Of a stretch of 64,000 bases of DNA, positions 47,483 through 56,233 are shown in pieces (the stretch's first letter is position 1; every line of letters starts with the position of its first letter). Source of the DNA: JALYZC01 sp963725645 (GTDB taxonomy: Bacteria > Actinomycetota > Thermoleophilia > Solirubrobacterales > Solirubrobacteraceae); NCBI GenBank assembly GCA_963725645.1, contig CAVRZD010000006.1:930001-994000 (forward strand), written 5' to 3'. The position numbers and the translations under genes are program-made. Below the pieces are notes generated by a model. That model was not told the origin of the DNA. It saw only the letters and a list, made by a program, of their open reading frames with translations, and ran no database searches.

Positions 47483-48090
47483 GACCGCGCCTCCGCGATC
47501 GGTCGCGGCGGCTGGGCCTGTCGCTGGGTGGTCGGCGCGGCGGCGCGCGGCCGCCGGTGCCCGAGGCCGCTCATCCGCCACAGCAGGAGCAGGAGCGCGG
47601 GGGCGGCGACGATCCCGATCATCGCGAGGAACCAGGCTTGACCGGCGTCGGTGCCCTCGCCGAGCGTGTGGGCCAGGCCCATCAGCCACGCCAGCGCGGT
47701 GAAGCGGTGCAGCATGCGCCAGCGGTCCTGGCCGATCCGCGCTCGCGCGTAGTAGGACAGGCCGAGCGCGGCGAGCCCCCAGCCGCTCACGATGCCGAGC
47801 GTGGTCCACCAGGTCTTATAGCCGCTGGCGAACGGCACGCTGATGTCGACGAGCGAGGGATGCAGGAAGTGGTCGCCGAGGAGGGCCAGCCCGTGGATCG
47901 CGATCGCGACCAGCGTCGCCAGCGACAGCGCCTCGTGCGCGACGCGGAGGTCGGGCCCGCCGAAGCGCTTGAGCAGGCGCGTGCTCATCAGCAGGCCGAG
48001 GCAGACGGCCACGCTCGCGAGCACGAGCGCGGCGGTGCCGGCGGCGCGGCTCGTGATCCAGAACAGGTGGGGGCCGGCGTCGGTCGTCAT
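47479..48090 (-). CDS. ferric reductase-like transmembrane protein
   Basis: 203 aa with about six helices. Histidines that can bind heme b are in RVAHEALSLATLVAIAIHGL, HFLHPS and RMLHRFTALAWLMGLAHTLG, two helices carrying paired His as in YedZ/MsrQ/ferric-reductase domains. A Pro/Arg/Gln-rich tail (GHRRPRAAAPTTQRQ) is cytoplasmic. Electrons probably come from the coupled ferredoxin reductase. The GTGA overlap with the reductase gene supports one operon. TTGACA at 48114-48119 (minus strand) could be its -35. Confidence 0.85.
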   Translation of the reverse strand: MTTDAGPHLFWITSRAAGTAALVLASVAVCLGLLMSTRLLKRFGGPDLRVAHEALSLATLVAIAIHGLALLGDHFLHPSLVDISVPFASGYKTWWTTLGIVSGWGLAALGLSYYARARIGQDRWRMLHRFTALAWLMGLAHTLGEGTDAGQAWFLAMIGIVAAPALLLLLWRMSGLGHRRPRAAAPTTQRQAQPPRPIAEARS

Positions 48091-48126
48091 GGCGGGGCAG
48101 TCTGCATCCGGTTTGTCAATCCGTCG

Positions 48127-48139
48127 TAGGCGGCGCCTA
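48127..48139. promoter_or_regulatory. palindrome in the divergent gap (operator candidate)
   Basis: TAGGCGGCGCCTA (arms TAGGC/GCCTA) lies between the ferric-reductase operon and the two-component operon, 104 bp apart. It could be the binding site for the response regulator encoded at 48195, which would then control both operons. Confidence 0.3.
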
Positions 48140-48194
48140 AGACGTGTGTAGGAGTGCCCCCACGGCGGCCGCTCCCGCAGTCACAATGGGCACC

Positions 48195-48869
48195 ATGAGG
48201 ATCCTCGTGGTGGACGACGACCGGGCCGTGCGCGACGCGCTGCGGCGCGCGCTGACGCTCGGCGGGTACGAGGTGCACGTCGCGGACGGCGGCGAGACCG
48301 GGCTCGCGCAGGTCGCCGCCGCCGCGCCCGACGCGATGGTCCTCGACGTGATGATGCCCGACCTCAGCGGCATCGACGTCTGCCGCCATCTGCGCCGTGC
48401 GGGAAACCGCATCCCGATCCTGATGCTGACCGCGCGCGACGCGATCTCGGACCGCGTCGAGGGCCTCGACGCCGGCGCCGACGACTACCTCGTCAAGCCC
48501 TTCGACGTGGACGAGCTCAAGGCCCGCGTGCGCGCCCTGCTCCGGCGCACCGGCGACGGCGCCGATCCCGACGCGCTCGCCTTCGAGGAGCTGAAGCTGG
48601 ACAGCGCGCGCCACGGCGTCAGCGTGAACGACACCTTCGTCGAGCTGACCCGGACCGAGTACCAGCTGCTCGAGCTGCTGATGCTCAACCCCCGCCGCGT
48701 CCTTCCGCACAGCCTCATCTACGACCGCGTGTGGGGCTACGACTTCGGCCCGGCCTCCAACGCCCTGCGCGTGTACGTCGGCTACCTCCGGCGCAAGCTC
48801 GAGGACGCGGGGGCGAGGCCCCTCATCCACACCGTGCGCGGCGTCGGCTACGCGCTGCGGGAGCCATGA
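48195..48869 (+). CDS. OmpR-family response regulator
   Basis: 224 aa. Receiver domain: acidic pair VDDDRAVRDAL, phospho-acceptor Asp in AMVLDVMMPDLSG, Thr in ILMLTARDA and Lys in DYLVKPFDVDELKAR. DNA-binding winged helix: FVELTRTEYQLLELLMLNPR, RVWGYDFGPASNALRVYVGY, HTVRGVGYALREP. ATG 48195 is taken; ATG 48186 is possible. Resembles MprA-type regulators. The stop overlaps the kinase start (ATGA). Confidence 0.96.
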   Translation: MRILVVDDDRAVRDALRRALTLGGYEVHVADGGETGLAQVAAAAPDAMVLDVMMPDLSGIDVCRHLRRAGNRIPILMLTARDAISDRVEGLDAGADDYLVKPFDVDELKARVRALLRRTGDGADPDALAFEELKLDSARHGVSVNDTFVELTRTEYQLLELLMLNPRRVLPHSLIYDRVWGYDFGPASNALRVYVGYLRRKLEDAGARPLIHTVRGVGYALREP

Positions 48870-50332
48870 GCCTGCGCAACCGCATCGGCGCAGCCGCCGG
48901 CATCGCGGTGGCCCTCACCGTGATCGGCGTCGCGATCACGGTCTATCTCGCCGTGCGGTCGGAGCTCTACAACCAGGTCGATACGGCGCTGGCGGACCGC
49001 GCCCGGCCGTTCACGTCGACCGGCAGCCCGAATCGGGACGGCGGGGGACCGGCCGATCGCGGACCGGGCGCGGAGCGCGCGGAGCGCGGGGCGCCTCCTC
49101 CCGGGGCCGGCCCGGGACTCGACCCGGGCGGCGGGTTGGGCGCGGCTGCGGCCGCGTCGCGGGCGCCGTTCGGCGGACCGTCGGGGCACCTCCAGTTCGT
49201 CTCGAGCACGGGGCGGGTGACGTCGCCGCCCGACGAGGGCTCGACGATCCCGGCCTCCACGCGCGCGAAGGAGATCGCGCGGCGCGGCGCGGGCCGTGAC
49301 CTGACCGACACCCACGTTCGCGGCGTCCACGTGCGCGTGCTCACCGCCGGGCGCGGCACGCGCGGGGCGGTTCAGGTGGTGCGGCCGCTGACCGAGGAGG
49401 ACGACGTCCTGCGGAGCCTCGTGATCGTGCTCGCGATCGTCGGCGCCGGCGGCATCGCGCTGGCCGCGCTGCTGGGCGTGCTCGTCGCCCGCACCGCCCT
49501 CGCCCCGATCGCGCGCTTCACGCGCAGGACGGAGAAGCTGACCGGCAACCCCGACCTGTCGCTCCGGCTCGAGGTCGAGGGCCGGGACGAGCTCGCCCGC
49601 CTCGCGCGCAGCTTCAACGCGACGCTCGACGCGCTCGAGAGCTCCGTCGCCGCGCAGCGCCACCTCGTCGCCGACGCCAGCCACGAGCTGCGCACGCCGA
49701 TCGCGAGCCTGCGGGCCAACGTCCAGACGCTCGAGGAGGCCCACCGCCTGTCCCCGGAGGAGGGGCGGAGCCTGCGCGCGGACATCGTCGAGGAGCTCGA
49801 CGAGCTGACCGCGCTGGTCGGCGACGTCGTGGAGCTCGCGCGCGATCCGCGCTCGGCCGCAGAGGTGGACGACGTTCGACTCGACGAGATCGCCATGGCC
49901 CAGGTGGAGCGGGCGCGGCGGCGCGCGGGGCACCTGACCTTCGAGACCGATCTCGAGCCGACGATCGTGAGCGGCCAGCCGGACCGCATCAACCGGGCCG
50001 TCTCGAACCTGCTCGACAACGCGCGAAAGTGGAGCCCGCACGACGGGACCGTCGAGGTCCGCCTGCATGACGGCACGCTGTCGGTCCGCGACCACGGCCC
50101 GGGGTTCGACGAGGTCGACCTCCCGCACGTGTTCGACCGCTTCTACCGCGCCGGCAGCGCGCGCCGCATGCCGGGCTCCGGCCTGGGCCTCGCCATCGTC
50201 CGGCAGGCGGCCGAGTCGCACGGTGGGTTCGCGCGGGCGCAGAACGCTCCCGGCGGCGGCGCGCTGCTGACGGTGGGCTTCGGGCCCACGCTGCGCCCAT
50301 CCGAGGTCGAGCCGGCTTTACGAACGTCTTAG
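48866..50332 (+). CDS. sensor histidine kinase
   Basis: 488 aa. TM1 at about 9-30; a periplasmic domain with a low-complexity Gly/Pro/Arg stretch (about 55-100); TM2 at about 175-200 (VLAIVGAGGIALAALLGVLV); HAMP; dimerisation His in VADASHELRTPIASLRANVQ; N box NRAVSNLLDNARKWSPHDG; G1 VRDHGPGFDEVDL; F box HVFDRFYRAGSA; G2 GSGLGLAIVRQAAE. Complete and likely active. Partner of the regulator upstream. The signal may be redox or envelope stress, judging by the divergent ferric-reductase operon and ApbE downstream. Confidence 0.95.
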   Translation: MSLRNRIGAAAGIAVALTVIGVAITVYLAVRSELYNQVDTALADRARPFTSTGSPNRDGGGPADRGPGAERAERGAPPPGAGPGLDPGGGLGAAAAASRAPFGGPSGHLQFVSSTGRVTSPPDEGSTIPASTRAKEIARRGAGRDLTDTHVRGVHVRVLTAGRGTRGAVQVVRPLTEEDDVLRSLVIVLAIVGAGGIALAALLGVLVARTALAPIARFTRRTEKLTGNPDLSLRLEVEGRDELARLARSFNATLDALESSVAAQRHLVADASHELRTPIASLRANVQTLEEAHRLSPEEGRSLRADIVEELDELTALVGDVVELARDPRSAAEVDDVRLDEIAMAQVERARRRAGHLTFETDLEPTIVSGQPDRINRAVSNLLDNARKWSPHDGTVEVRLHDGTLSVRDHGPGFDEVDLPHVFDRFYRAGSARRMPGSGLGLAIVRQAAESHGGFARAQNAPGGGALLTVGFGPTLRPSEVEPALRTS

Positions 50333-50365
50333 CTGCCGCCTACGGCACTCTCACGGCGGACGGCG

Positions 50366-50896
50366 ATGCTGCCCGCCATGCAAGCTCCCATCTCCAACCC
50401 GCCGCCGATGTCCCCCGAGGAGGGGCGGATCCTGGCCCGCCAGCGCGTGCGGGCACGCAAGCGGCGCGCGCGCACCATCCGCCGCCGCGTCGTCGCGATC
50501 ACGCTGTCCCTCTTCCTCGCCGCCTGGGTGGCGATCTTCGGCCGCCTGGTGACCGGGCACGACCCGGCGCTGGGCGCGACGAACCAGTCCGCAAAGACGG
50601 CCGGCGCGGGCGCCGCGTCGCAGGCCTCCACGACCGCGACGCAGGCCGCCGCCGCGAAGCGCGCCGCCGCCGCGCGTGCGGAGGCGGAGGCGCAGGCGCG
50701 CGCGGCCGCCGCCGAGGAGGAGTCGGCCTCGTCGGGCACCGACGCGACCGGGTCCTCGACGGACAGCTCCGACTCCGTCGACTCGTCCGGCTCGACGTCG
50801 AGCGACTCCGGCTCCAGCGGCTCGTCCTCGTCGTCCGCGGACTCCTCCTCCGGTTCCTCGTCGGGCGCGTCCGCGGTCACCACGAGCCAGTCGTGA
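50366..50896 (+). CDS. single-pass membrane protein with Ala/Glu and Ser-rich outer region
   Basis: 176 aa. A basic cytoplasmic start (ARQRVRARKRRARTIRRRVV) precedes one helix (AITLSLFLAAWVAIFGRLV). An Ala/Lys/Glu helical stretch (AAAAKRAAAARAEAEAQARA) and a 55-residue Ser/Asp/Gly-rich tail follow. No enzyme motif. An ATG four codons in is an alternative start. The stop overlaps the ApbE GTG (GTGA), so the pair is co-translated. Position suggests a partner or substrate of the flavinyltransferase, but it has no recognisable FMN-binding domain. Confidence 0.75.
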   Translation: MLPAMQAPISNPPPMSPEEGRILARQRVRARKRRARTIRRRVVAITLSLFLAAWVAIFGRLVTGHDPALGATNQSAKTAGAGAASQASTTATQAAAAKRAAAARAEAEAQARAAAAEEESASSGTDATGSSTDSSDSVDSSGSTSSDSGSSGSSSSSADSSSGSSSGASAVTTSQS

Positions 50897-51822
50897 CGAC
50901 CACCGCCGCGACTGAGGCAGCCGAGCGGTTCGAGTGCTTCGGCGCGCACTGCGCGGCGCTCGTGATCGGCGACGGTCCGCAAGGCACCGCCGAGCGGGCC
51001 GTCGCGCGCGCGAGGCTACGCCTGCTGGGATGGCACGATCGCTTCTCGCGCTTCGAGCCGGAAAGCGAGCTGTCGCGGCTCAACCGCGACCCGCGGCCGG
51101 TCGTCCCGGTTGGCGAGCTGATGGCGCGCATGGTCCAGGCGGCCGCGCGCGCCGCCACGCGCACCGGCGGCCTGGTGGACGCGACGCTCGTCGGCGAGCT
51201 CGAGGCCGCCGGCTACCGCGAGGATCACCGGACGTCGGTCCCCTTGGAGCGTGCGCTCGCGCTGGCGCCGCCGCGCCGTCCCGCCTGTCCGAGCCCCGAG
51301 CACCGCTGGACCGCGATCTCGGTCGACCGTGCGGCGCGGACCGTCCGCCGGCCGCCGGGCGTACGGCTCGACAGCGGCGGCATCGTCAAGGGCATGCTCG
51401 CCGATGTGCTCGGCGAGGCGCTGGCCTGGCACGAGGCCTACGCGGTCGACTGCGCCGGCGACCTGCGCCTGGGCGGCCTCGGCCACGTACCGCGAACGGT
51501 GCGCGTCGCCAGCCCCTTCGGTGACGAGATCCTGCACGAGTTCGAGCTGACCGAGGGCGGCGTCGCGACCAGCGGGATCGGCAAGCGCAGCTGGATCGGC
51601 GCGGACGGATCGCCCGCCCACCACCTGCTCGATCCCGCCACCGGCCGGCCGGCCTTCACCGGCATCGTCCAGGCCACGGCGCTCGCGCCGACGGCGCTGG
51701 AGGCGGAGGTGGCGGCCAAGGCGGCCGTCCTCTCGGGCCCCGAGGGCGCCGCGCGCTGGCTCGGCCACGGCGGCGTGGTCGTGCTCGACGACGGCTCGCA
51801 CCGGGTGTTCGAGCCGCGCTGA
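50893..51822 (+). CDS. apbE: FAD:protein FMN transferase (ApbE)
   Basis: 309 aa, GTG start. ApbE motifs: RFSRFEPESELSRLNRD near residue 50, LDSGGIVKGMLADVLGE for flavin binding, VDCAGDLRLGGLG, VATSGIGKRSWIGADGSPAH and HHLLDPATGRPAFTG for the metal. It covalently attaches FMN to Thr/Ser of extracytoplasmic redox proteins. No lipoprotein signal is seen, so it may work in the cytoplasm or use another route. No FMN-acceptor domain is encoded nearby. Confidence 0.9.
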   Translation: MTTTAATEAAERFECFGAHCAALVIGDGPQGTAERAVARARLRLLGWHDRFSRFEPESELSRLNRDPRPVVPVGELMARMVQAAARAATRTGGLVDATLVGELEAAGYREDHRTSVPLERALALAPPRRPACPSPEHRWTAISVDRAARTVRRPPGVRLDSGGIVKGMLADVLGEALAWHEAYAVDCAGDLRLGGLGHVPRTVRVASPFGDEILHEFELTEGGVATSGIGKRSWIGADGSPAHHLLDPATGRPAFTGIVQATALAPTALEAEVAAKAAVLSGPEGAARWLGHGGVVVLDDGSHRVFEPR

Positions 51823-51827
51823 CGGCG

Positions 51828-52271
51828 TCAGCGGGCGGTCCAGCGCACGGTCCCGCTCGTGCACGTCACCGGACCGCGCGGGTCCAGCGGCGCGGCGCCG
51901 TCGGCATCGAGACCGGTCCCGAAGCGCTCGGTCACCTTCAGGGTGCCGCCGGCGTGGTTGCCCCGGATCGTTCCGGCCACGACGGTCCGCGTCGCGCCGC
52001 GGTCGGAGGTGTGGCGGACGCGGAAGGCGCCACGCCGCGGCCGCACGTCGTCGGCGAAGCGGCCCTCGGTGAACGACGTGCCGTCCGAGCAGTCCAGCCG
52101 GGCGCGGTAGCTGAAGCTGCGCACGCCCGCGCTCGGCCGGCCCAGCGTCACGTGCAGGCCCTGTCCCGTGGTGCCGTGCAGCGCCCGGCCGGCCGAGCGG
52201 GCCGACGCCAGGCCCGAGCCGGCGAGCAGGCCGGCCATCACCGCCGCGCACGCCGCGATGGCCGGCCTCAC
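51828..52271 (-). CDS. small secreted protein
   Basis: 147 aa, GTG 52271. Signal peptide (IAACAAVMAGLLAGSGLASA), then a beta-rich body with two Cys (ARLDCSDGTSFTEGRFADDV and GPVTCTSGTVRWTAR). Resembles short lipocalin- or Ig-like secreted proteins of the group; no named family. Its GTG overlaps the stop of the amine oxidase gene (GTGA), so it is the second gene of that operon. Confidence 0.7.
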   Translation of the reverse strand: MRPAIAACAAVMAGLLAGSGLASARSAGRALHGTTGQGLHVTLGRPSAGVRSFSYRARLDCSDGTSFTEGRFADDVRPRRGAFRVRHTSDRGATRTVVAGTIRGNHAGGTLKVTERFGTGLDADGAAPLDPRGPVTCTSGTVRWTAR

Positions 52272-53776
52272 GCCCGCAGCACCTCCTTCGCGGCGCGCTC
52301 GCCCGAGCGCACGGCGCCGTCCATGTACCCGCTCCAGTAATCCGAGGTCTCGGTGCCGGCCCAGTGGATGCGCCCGACCGGCGCCCGCAGCGCCCGACCG
52401 AAGGCGAGCAGCGTCCCCGGGCCGTAGGTGGCCACCGGGCAGCCGCGGCTCCAGGTCTCGGCCGCCCAATTCGTCTCGAAGTAGTCGCGCGGGGAGCCGG
52501 CCTCGGGCCCGAAGAAGCTCTGGTACTCGCCCAGCACCGTGCGCCGCCGGTCGGCCGCGGTCATGCGATTGAAGGTCCGCGCCTGGTCGCCGCCGACGAA
52601 CCCGAAGACCACGCCCGGGCGCCCGCTCGGCGGCGAGTCGTCGAACGTCGCGCTGACGAAGCCGTCGGCGTTGACCGCCGTGCCGGTGAGGCCCCGGTCG
52701 CGCCAGAACGGCCGGTCGTACACGGCCGCCACCTTCGTCATCGTCCCCTGCGGGACGCGCTGCGTGAGCTGGTCGCGCTCGGCCGGCAGGTCGGGGGTGT
52801 AGTCGATGCGACCCGCCAGCGTCGGCGGCAGCGCGACGATGCAGTGCTTCGCGCTCAGGGACGCGCGGTCCGAGGTCACGCGCACGCCCCCGGCGACCTG
52901 CTCGATGCGCCGCACGGGCGAGCTCAGTACGACGCGGCGGCCGAGCTGCGCGGCGATTCGCAGCGCGATCACCTGCGACCCGCCGAGGAAGCGCGACTGC
53001 TGCGCGCCCTGGCGGGTGTTGAAGTTGCGCTCGAAGGTGCCGGTGTTCGTCTCGTTGCCGGAGCTGGCGATGTAGAAGAGGACGTAGAGCAGCGACAGGT
53101 CGCGCGGCTCGCAGCCGAAGATCGGCCGGGTCGCGGCGGGCACCAGCCTGCGGAACTGCGGGGTCACGGTGTTCGCGTTGATCCAGCTCTCGAGCGTCTG
53201 GCCGTCCCACGGGCCCGCGTTGGGCGAGTCCCAGGGTGCGGCCACCGGAACCTGCGTCGACATCTGGTCCAGCTGGGCCACGACCAGCGCGAGGTCGGGC
53301 AGGGTCACCGGGTCGAGCGGGGCCGTGCCGGTCGCGCCGGCGTCGCTGTACGTGGAGCGCTGGCCGCCGCTGACGTAGACGTTGTCGCCGGTGTCGTAGG
53401 TGTCGAACGTCCCGACCCCCAGCTCGCGCGCGAGCGCCAGCATGTGGTCCTGGGTCGGGCCGACGAACGTCCCGCCGCGCTCGGAGACCTCGCCGCGACC
53501 AAGATCGTGGTTGACGACACGGCCGCCGACGCGGTTGCGCGCCTCCAGCACGACGACGGACCGTCCGGCTCTGACCAGCTCACGGGCGGCCGTCAGGCCG
53601 GCGAACCCGGCTCCCACGACCACTACGTCGGCGCTCGGCCGGCGCCGGCGGTGCCCGCGGGCGTGCGGGGTCCGGCGTCTCGCGGTGGCGGTGCCCGGGA
53701 CCGCGAGCGTGCCGATGCCGGCGGCTGCGCCGGCGCCGAGGAACCGGCGCCTCGTGAGGTCGTCGTCTGTGCTCAC
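52268..53776 (-). CDS. Tat-exported flavin monoamine oxidase-like protein
   Basis: 502 aa, GTG 53776. A twin-arginine signal (LTRRRFLGAGAAAGIGTLAV) is followed by the FAD motif VVVVGAGFAGLTAARELVRA, ARNRVGGRVVNHDLG, and the C-terminal IHWAGTETSDYWSGYMDGAV that closes the FAD site. Oxidises primary or polyamines, releasing H2O2 outside the membrane. Substrate residues cannot be judged by eye. Co-translated with the 147-aa secreted protein. The 223 bp between its start and the STAS gene hold promoters only. Confidence 0.9.
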   Translation of the reverse strand: MSTDDDLTRRRFLGAGAAAGIGTLAVPGTATARRRTPHARGHRRRRPSADVVVVGAGFAGLTAARELVRAGRSVVVLEARNRVGGRVVNHDLGRGEVSERGGTFVGPTQDHMLALARELGVGTFDTYDTGDNVYVSGGQRSTYSDAGATGTAPLDPVTLPDLALVVAQLDQMSTQVPVAAPWDSPNAGPWDGQTLESWINANTVTPQFRRLVPAATRPIFGCEPRDLSLLYVLFYIASSGNETNTGTFERNFNTRQGAQQSRFLGGSQVIALRIAAQLGRRVVLSSPVRRIEQVAGGVRVTSDRASLSAKHCIVALPPTLAGRIDYTPDLPAERDQLTQRVPQGTMTKVAAVYDRPFWRDRGLTGTAVNADGFVSATFDDSPPSGRPGVVFGFVGGDQARTFNRMTAADRRRTVLGEYQSFFGPEAGSPRDYFETNWAAETWSRGCPVATYGPGTLLAFGRALRAPVGRIHWAGTETSDYWSGYMDGAVRSGERAAKEVLRA

Positions 53777-53999
53777 CCCTGCCCTTCCGGTCACGCGCTT
53801 CGCCGCGCGCTCTGGCAGAATAACCGTGGCGCGCACACGTGCGTCGCAGTCGGCTGGGCACAGGCCCCATTGCACCGTCTGGACGGATGTCGGAGACCTG
53901 ACAGACGCCCTAAAGTCTTGTGGCACACTGCCGACGCGATGTCTTAGCAGTGCGCGTTTTTCCACGGGACGACCAGGACGAGAGGCAAGGAGGTACCGG

Positions 54000-54404
54000 A
54001 TGCTCAGTCCGTCGGAGTTGGGGGACCGTTCAGGGCCGGGCGCGAACGCCTTTGCGATCGTCGAACAGCGCCCGGATGAACGCACCACCGTGATCTCGAT
54101 CGCAGGCGAGCTCGACCTCGCCACCGCGCCGCAGCTGAAGTGGCGGCTCGTGGATGCGCTCGAGGCCGGCCTCCGCGCGATCGTCGTCGACCTCGGCGAC
54201 GTGACGTTCATGGACTCGACGGCGCTGGGCGTCCTCGTCGGCGTCCGGCGCAGTCTCGATGTCGGCGCCCGGCTCGGAATCGTGTGCACGCACCCCGGCG
54301 TGCTGAACATCTTCCAGGTCGCGGGCCTGGACGCGGCGTTCGACATCTTCGCCACGCGCGACGAGGCGCTGGCCCACGTCCGGGGGGAGGGGCCACGAGC
54401 CTGA
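54000..54404 (+). CDS. STAS-domain anti-sigma factor antagonist
   Basis: 134 aa, AAGGAGG 5 nt before ATG. STAS fold: VISIAGELDLATAPQLKWRL, IVVDLGDVTFMDSTALGVLV with the regulatory Ser of the DST motif, and LGIVCTHPGVLNIFQVAGLD. Partner-switching proteins like SpoIIAA/RsbV are inactivated by kinase phosphorylation of that Ser and reactivated by SpoIIE/RsbU phosphatase, here the next gene. No RsbW kinase lies in the window. Its TGA overlaps the phosphatase CTG start (CTGA). Confidence 0.93.
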   Translation: MLSPSELGDRSGPGANAFAIVEQRPDERTTVISIAGELDLATAPQLKWRLVDALEAGLRAIVVDLGDVTFMDSTALGVLVGVRRSLDVGARLGIVCTHPGVLNIFQVAGLDAAFDIFATRDEALAHVRGEGPRA

Positions 54405-56233
54405 CCGTCCGGAAGGCCTCCGGGGCCGCGGCCGCAGTCCTCGCCGGCTGCGCGCTGGTGGCTGCGGCCACGCCCGTGGCCACGGCCAAGAAGGACAAGG
54501 GCCGCGGCGACGGCGCCGCGCCGGCCGGCTCCTCGGTGGCGGCGGCGCAGCGCGGCGACCGCGGCCAGGGCAAGGGCGCGGGCGGCGCCCAGGGCCAGGG
54601 CCAGGGCAAGGGCCACAGCCAGGGCGGCGGCAGGGACACGGGCAGGGGCCAGAACGGCGGCGCCCAGGGCAACGGCTCCGGCAACGCCCAGGGCAACGGC
54701 AAGAAGGGGAGCAGCCAGAGCGGCGGCAGCCGCGGCGCGAGCTCCGGTTCGAGCGGCACATCGACTTCCACGCCGGGGCCCGTCGCGGTGCCGGCGACGG
54801 CCACTCCGGCCGCCCCGCCCCCGACCCCGGCGCCGGCTGCATCGAGCGCGCCGGCCGCGGCGATGCCTGCCCCCGTGTCCCGTCCCGTGGCCGGCACGAA
54901 CGAGCTGACCCGCACGGCCCAGGGCCGGCGGGGCGTCACCACCACCACCACCGCCACCACCGGCCGGCGCACGGCCGCCGGGCCGGGCGCCCGCGTCGCC
55001 GCGGCCGCGGCGGTCGCGCCGGCCGCGGCGGCCGCCACCCCGGCGGCGAGCGGCGCCGCCCGCGGCGCGTCCGTCGCCACGCCGCGGAGTGGGCTCGCCC
55101 GCCGCGCCACCGACGGCTCGCCGGTGGCGCGGACCGCCGAACGCATCGTGAACGTCATCCCGTGGCCGATGTGGGCGCTCATCGCCCTGCTGGCGGCGAT
55201 GACGATCGCGCTGGGCACGCGCTCGTGGATCGGGGACCGACAGCGCCGACGGCTGCGTGAGGACGTCGGCCTGCTGCAGTCCGCGCTGCTGCCCGCGGTG
55301 CCGGCGAGCCTCGCGGCCGTCGCCACCTCCGCCGCGTACCGCCCCGCCGACGGCCCCGGGGCCGGCGGCGATTTCTACGACCTGTTCGAGCTCGGCGACG
55401 GCGGTGTCGGAGTAGTGGTCGGTGATTTGTCCGGCCACGGCCGCGAGGTCCTGCCGCAGACGGCATTGACGCGCTACACGCTGCGCGCCTACCTGGAGGC
55501 GGGGCTGGCTCCCCGCGCCGCGCTGCGAACCGCCAGCGGTGTCCTGGGCCACCAGCTCGACGTGGCCTTCGCCACCGTGGCGCTCGCCACCTACGACCCG
55601 CGCTCGCGCACGCTCACGTACGCGCTCGCCGGCCACCCGCCGCCGCTCGTTCTCGGAGCGGATGCCTCGGTGCCGGCGGTGACCGCCGCCGCCTCGGCGC
55701 CGCTCGGCGCCGGCCTGCCGACCGGCATCCGCCAGACCACCCTGACGGTGCCGGCGGATGCGACGATCTGCTTCTACACCGACGGCCTGATCGAGGCCCG
55801 CACCAACGGCGAGCTGTTCGGGGTCGAGCGGCTCGAGCGCACGCTGGCGGAGCTCGGCCCCGACGCCGGCGCCGCGGCCCTGCTCGGCCGTGTGGCCGAG
55901 CAATGCGACCATCGCCCGGACGACATGGCCGCCTGCCTGCTGGGCGTCCCCGGGGCGGCCCCGACCCCGTCGGACCGGGTCGAGGAGCTGGAGGTCGACC
56001 GCCGCGAGCTCGCCGGCGATCGCGCCGACGACTTCCTCCGTGCGTGCGGGTTGTCCGGCGAGGCGACTCTGAGCGTCCTCGTCACCGCCGCCGCCACGCT
56101 CGACCACTCCGACGCCGCGGTACTCCGCGTCGCGATGACGGACTCCGCTCCCACGGTCCGGGTCGATCCGCGGCCACTTGATGATCTCAGCGTCCTGGCA
56201 CCCGAACCCGCCGACGAAAGGTCGCTGCCATGA
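54401..56233 (+). CDS. membrane SpoIIE/RsbU-type protein phosphatase, apparent CTG start
   Basis: About 610 aa. N-terminal signal-like helix (ASGAAAAVLAGCALVAAATP), a Gly/Gln/Lys/Ala/Thr-rich low-complexity region up to about 245, a membrane helix at about 253-270 (PMWALIALLAAMTIALG), then the PP2C-type domain (LREDVGLLQSALLPAVPASL, GAGGDFYDLFELGDGGVGVV, VGDLSGHGREVLPQTALTRY, TLTYALAGHPPPLVL, ICFYTDGLIEAR). Metal Asp residues are intact. About 90 further residues may be a degenerate HATPase-like part. It should dephosphorylate the STAS protein upstream. Only CTG 54401, overlapping its stop, can start before the signal helix. Confidence 0.88.
   Translation: MTVRKASGAAAAVLAGCALVAAATPVATAKKDKGRGDGAAPAGSSVAAAQRGDRGQGKGAGGAQGQGQGKGHSQGGGRDTGRGQNGGAQGNGSGNAQGNGKKGSSQSGGSRGASSGSSGTSTSTPGPVAVPATATPAAPPPTPAPAASSAPAAAMPAPVSRPVAGTNELTRTAQGRRGVTTTTTATTGRRTAAGPGARVAAAAAVAPAAAAATPAASGAARGASVATPRSGLARRATDGSPVARTAERIVNVIPWPMWALIALLAAMTIALGTRSWIGDRQRRRLREDVGLLQSALLPAVPASLAAVATSAAYRPADGPGAGGDFYDLFELGDGGVGVVVGDLSGHGREVLPQTALTRYTLRAYLEAGLAPRAALRTASGVLGHQLDVAFATVALATYDPRSRTLTYALAGHPPPLVLGADASVPAVTAAASAPLGAGLPTGIRQTTLTVPADATICFYTDGLIEARTNGELFGVERLERTLAELGPDAGAAALLGRVAEQCDHRPDDMAACLLGVPGAAPTPSDRVEELEVDRRELAGDRADDFLRACGLSGEATLSVLVTAAATLDHSDAAVLRVAMTDSAPTVRVDPRPLDDLSVLAPEPADERSLP

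Noticed and set aside
54540..54720. Short GGCCAGGGC-type repeats that could suggest a CRISPR or VNTR
   Set aside because: They are codon-level repeats in the Gly/Gln/Lys-rich part of the phosphatase gene, without spacers of regular length. No CRISPR array was seen in the window.
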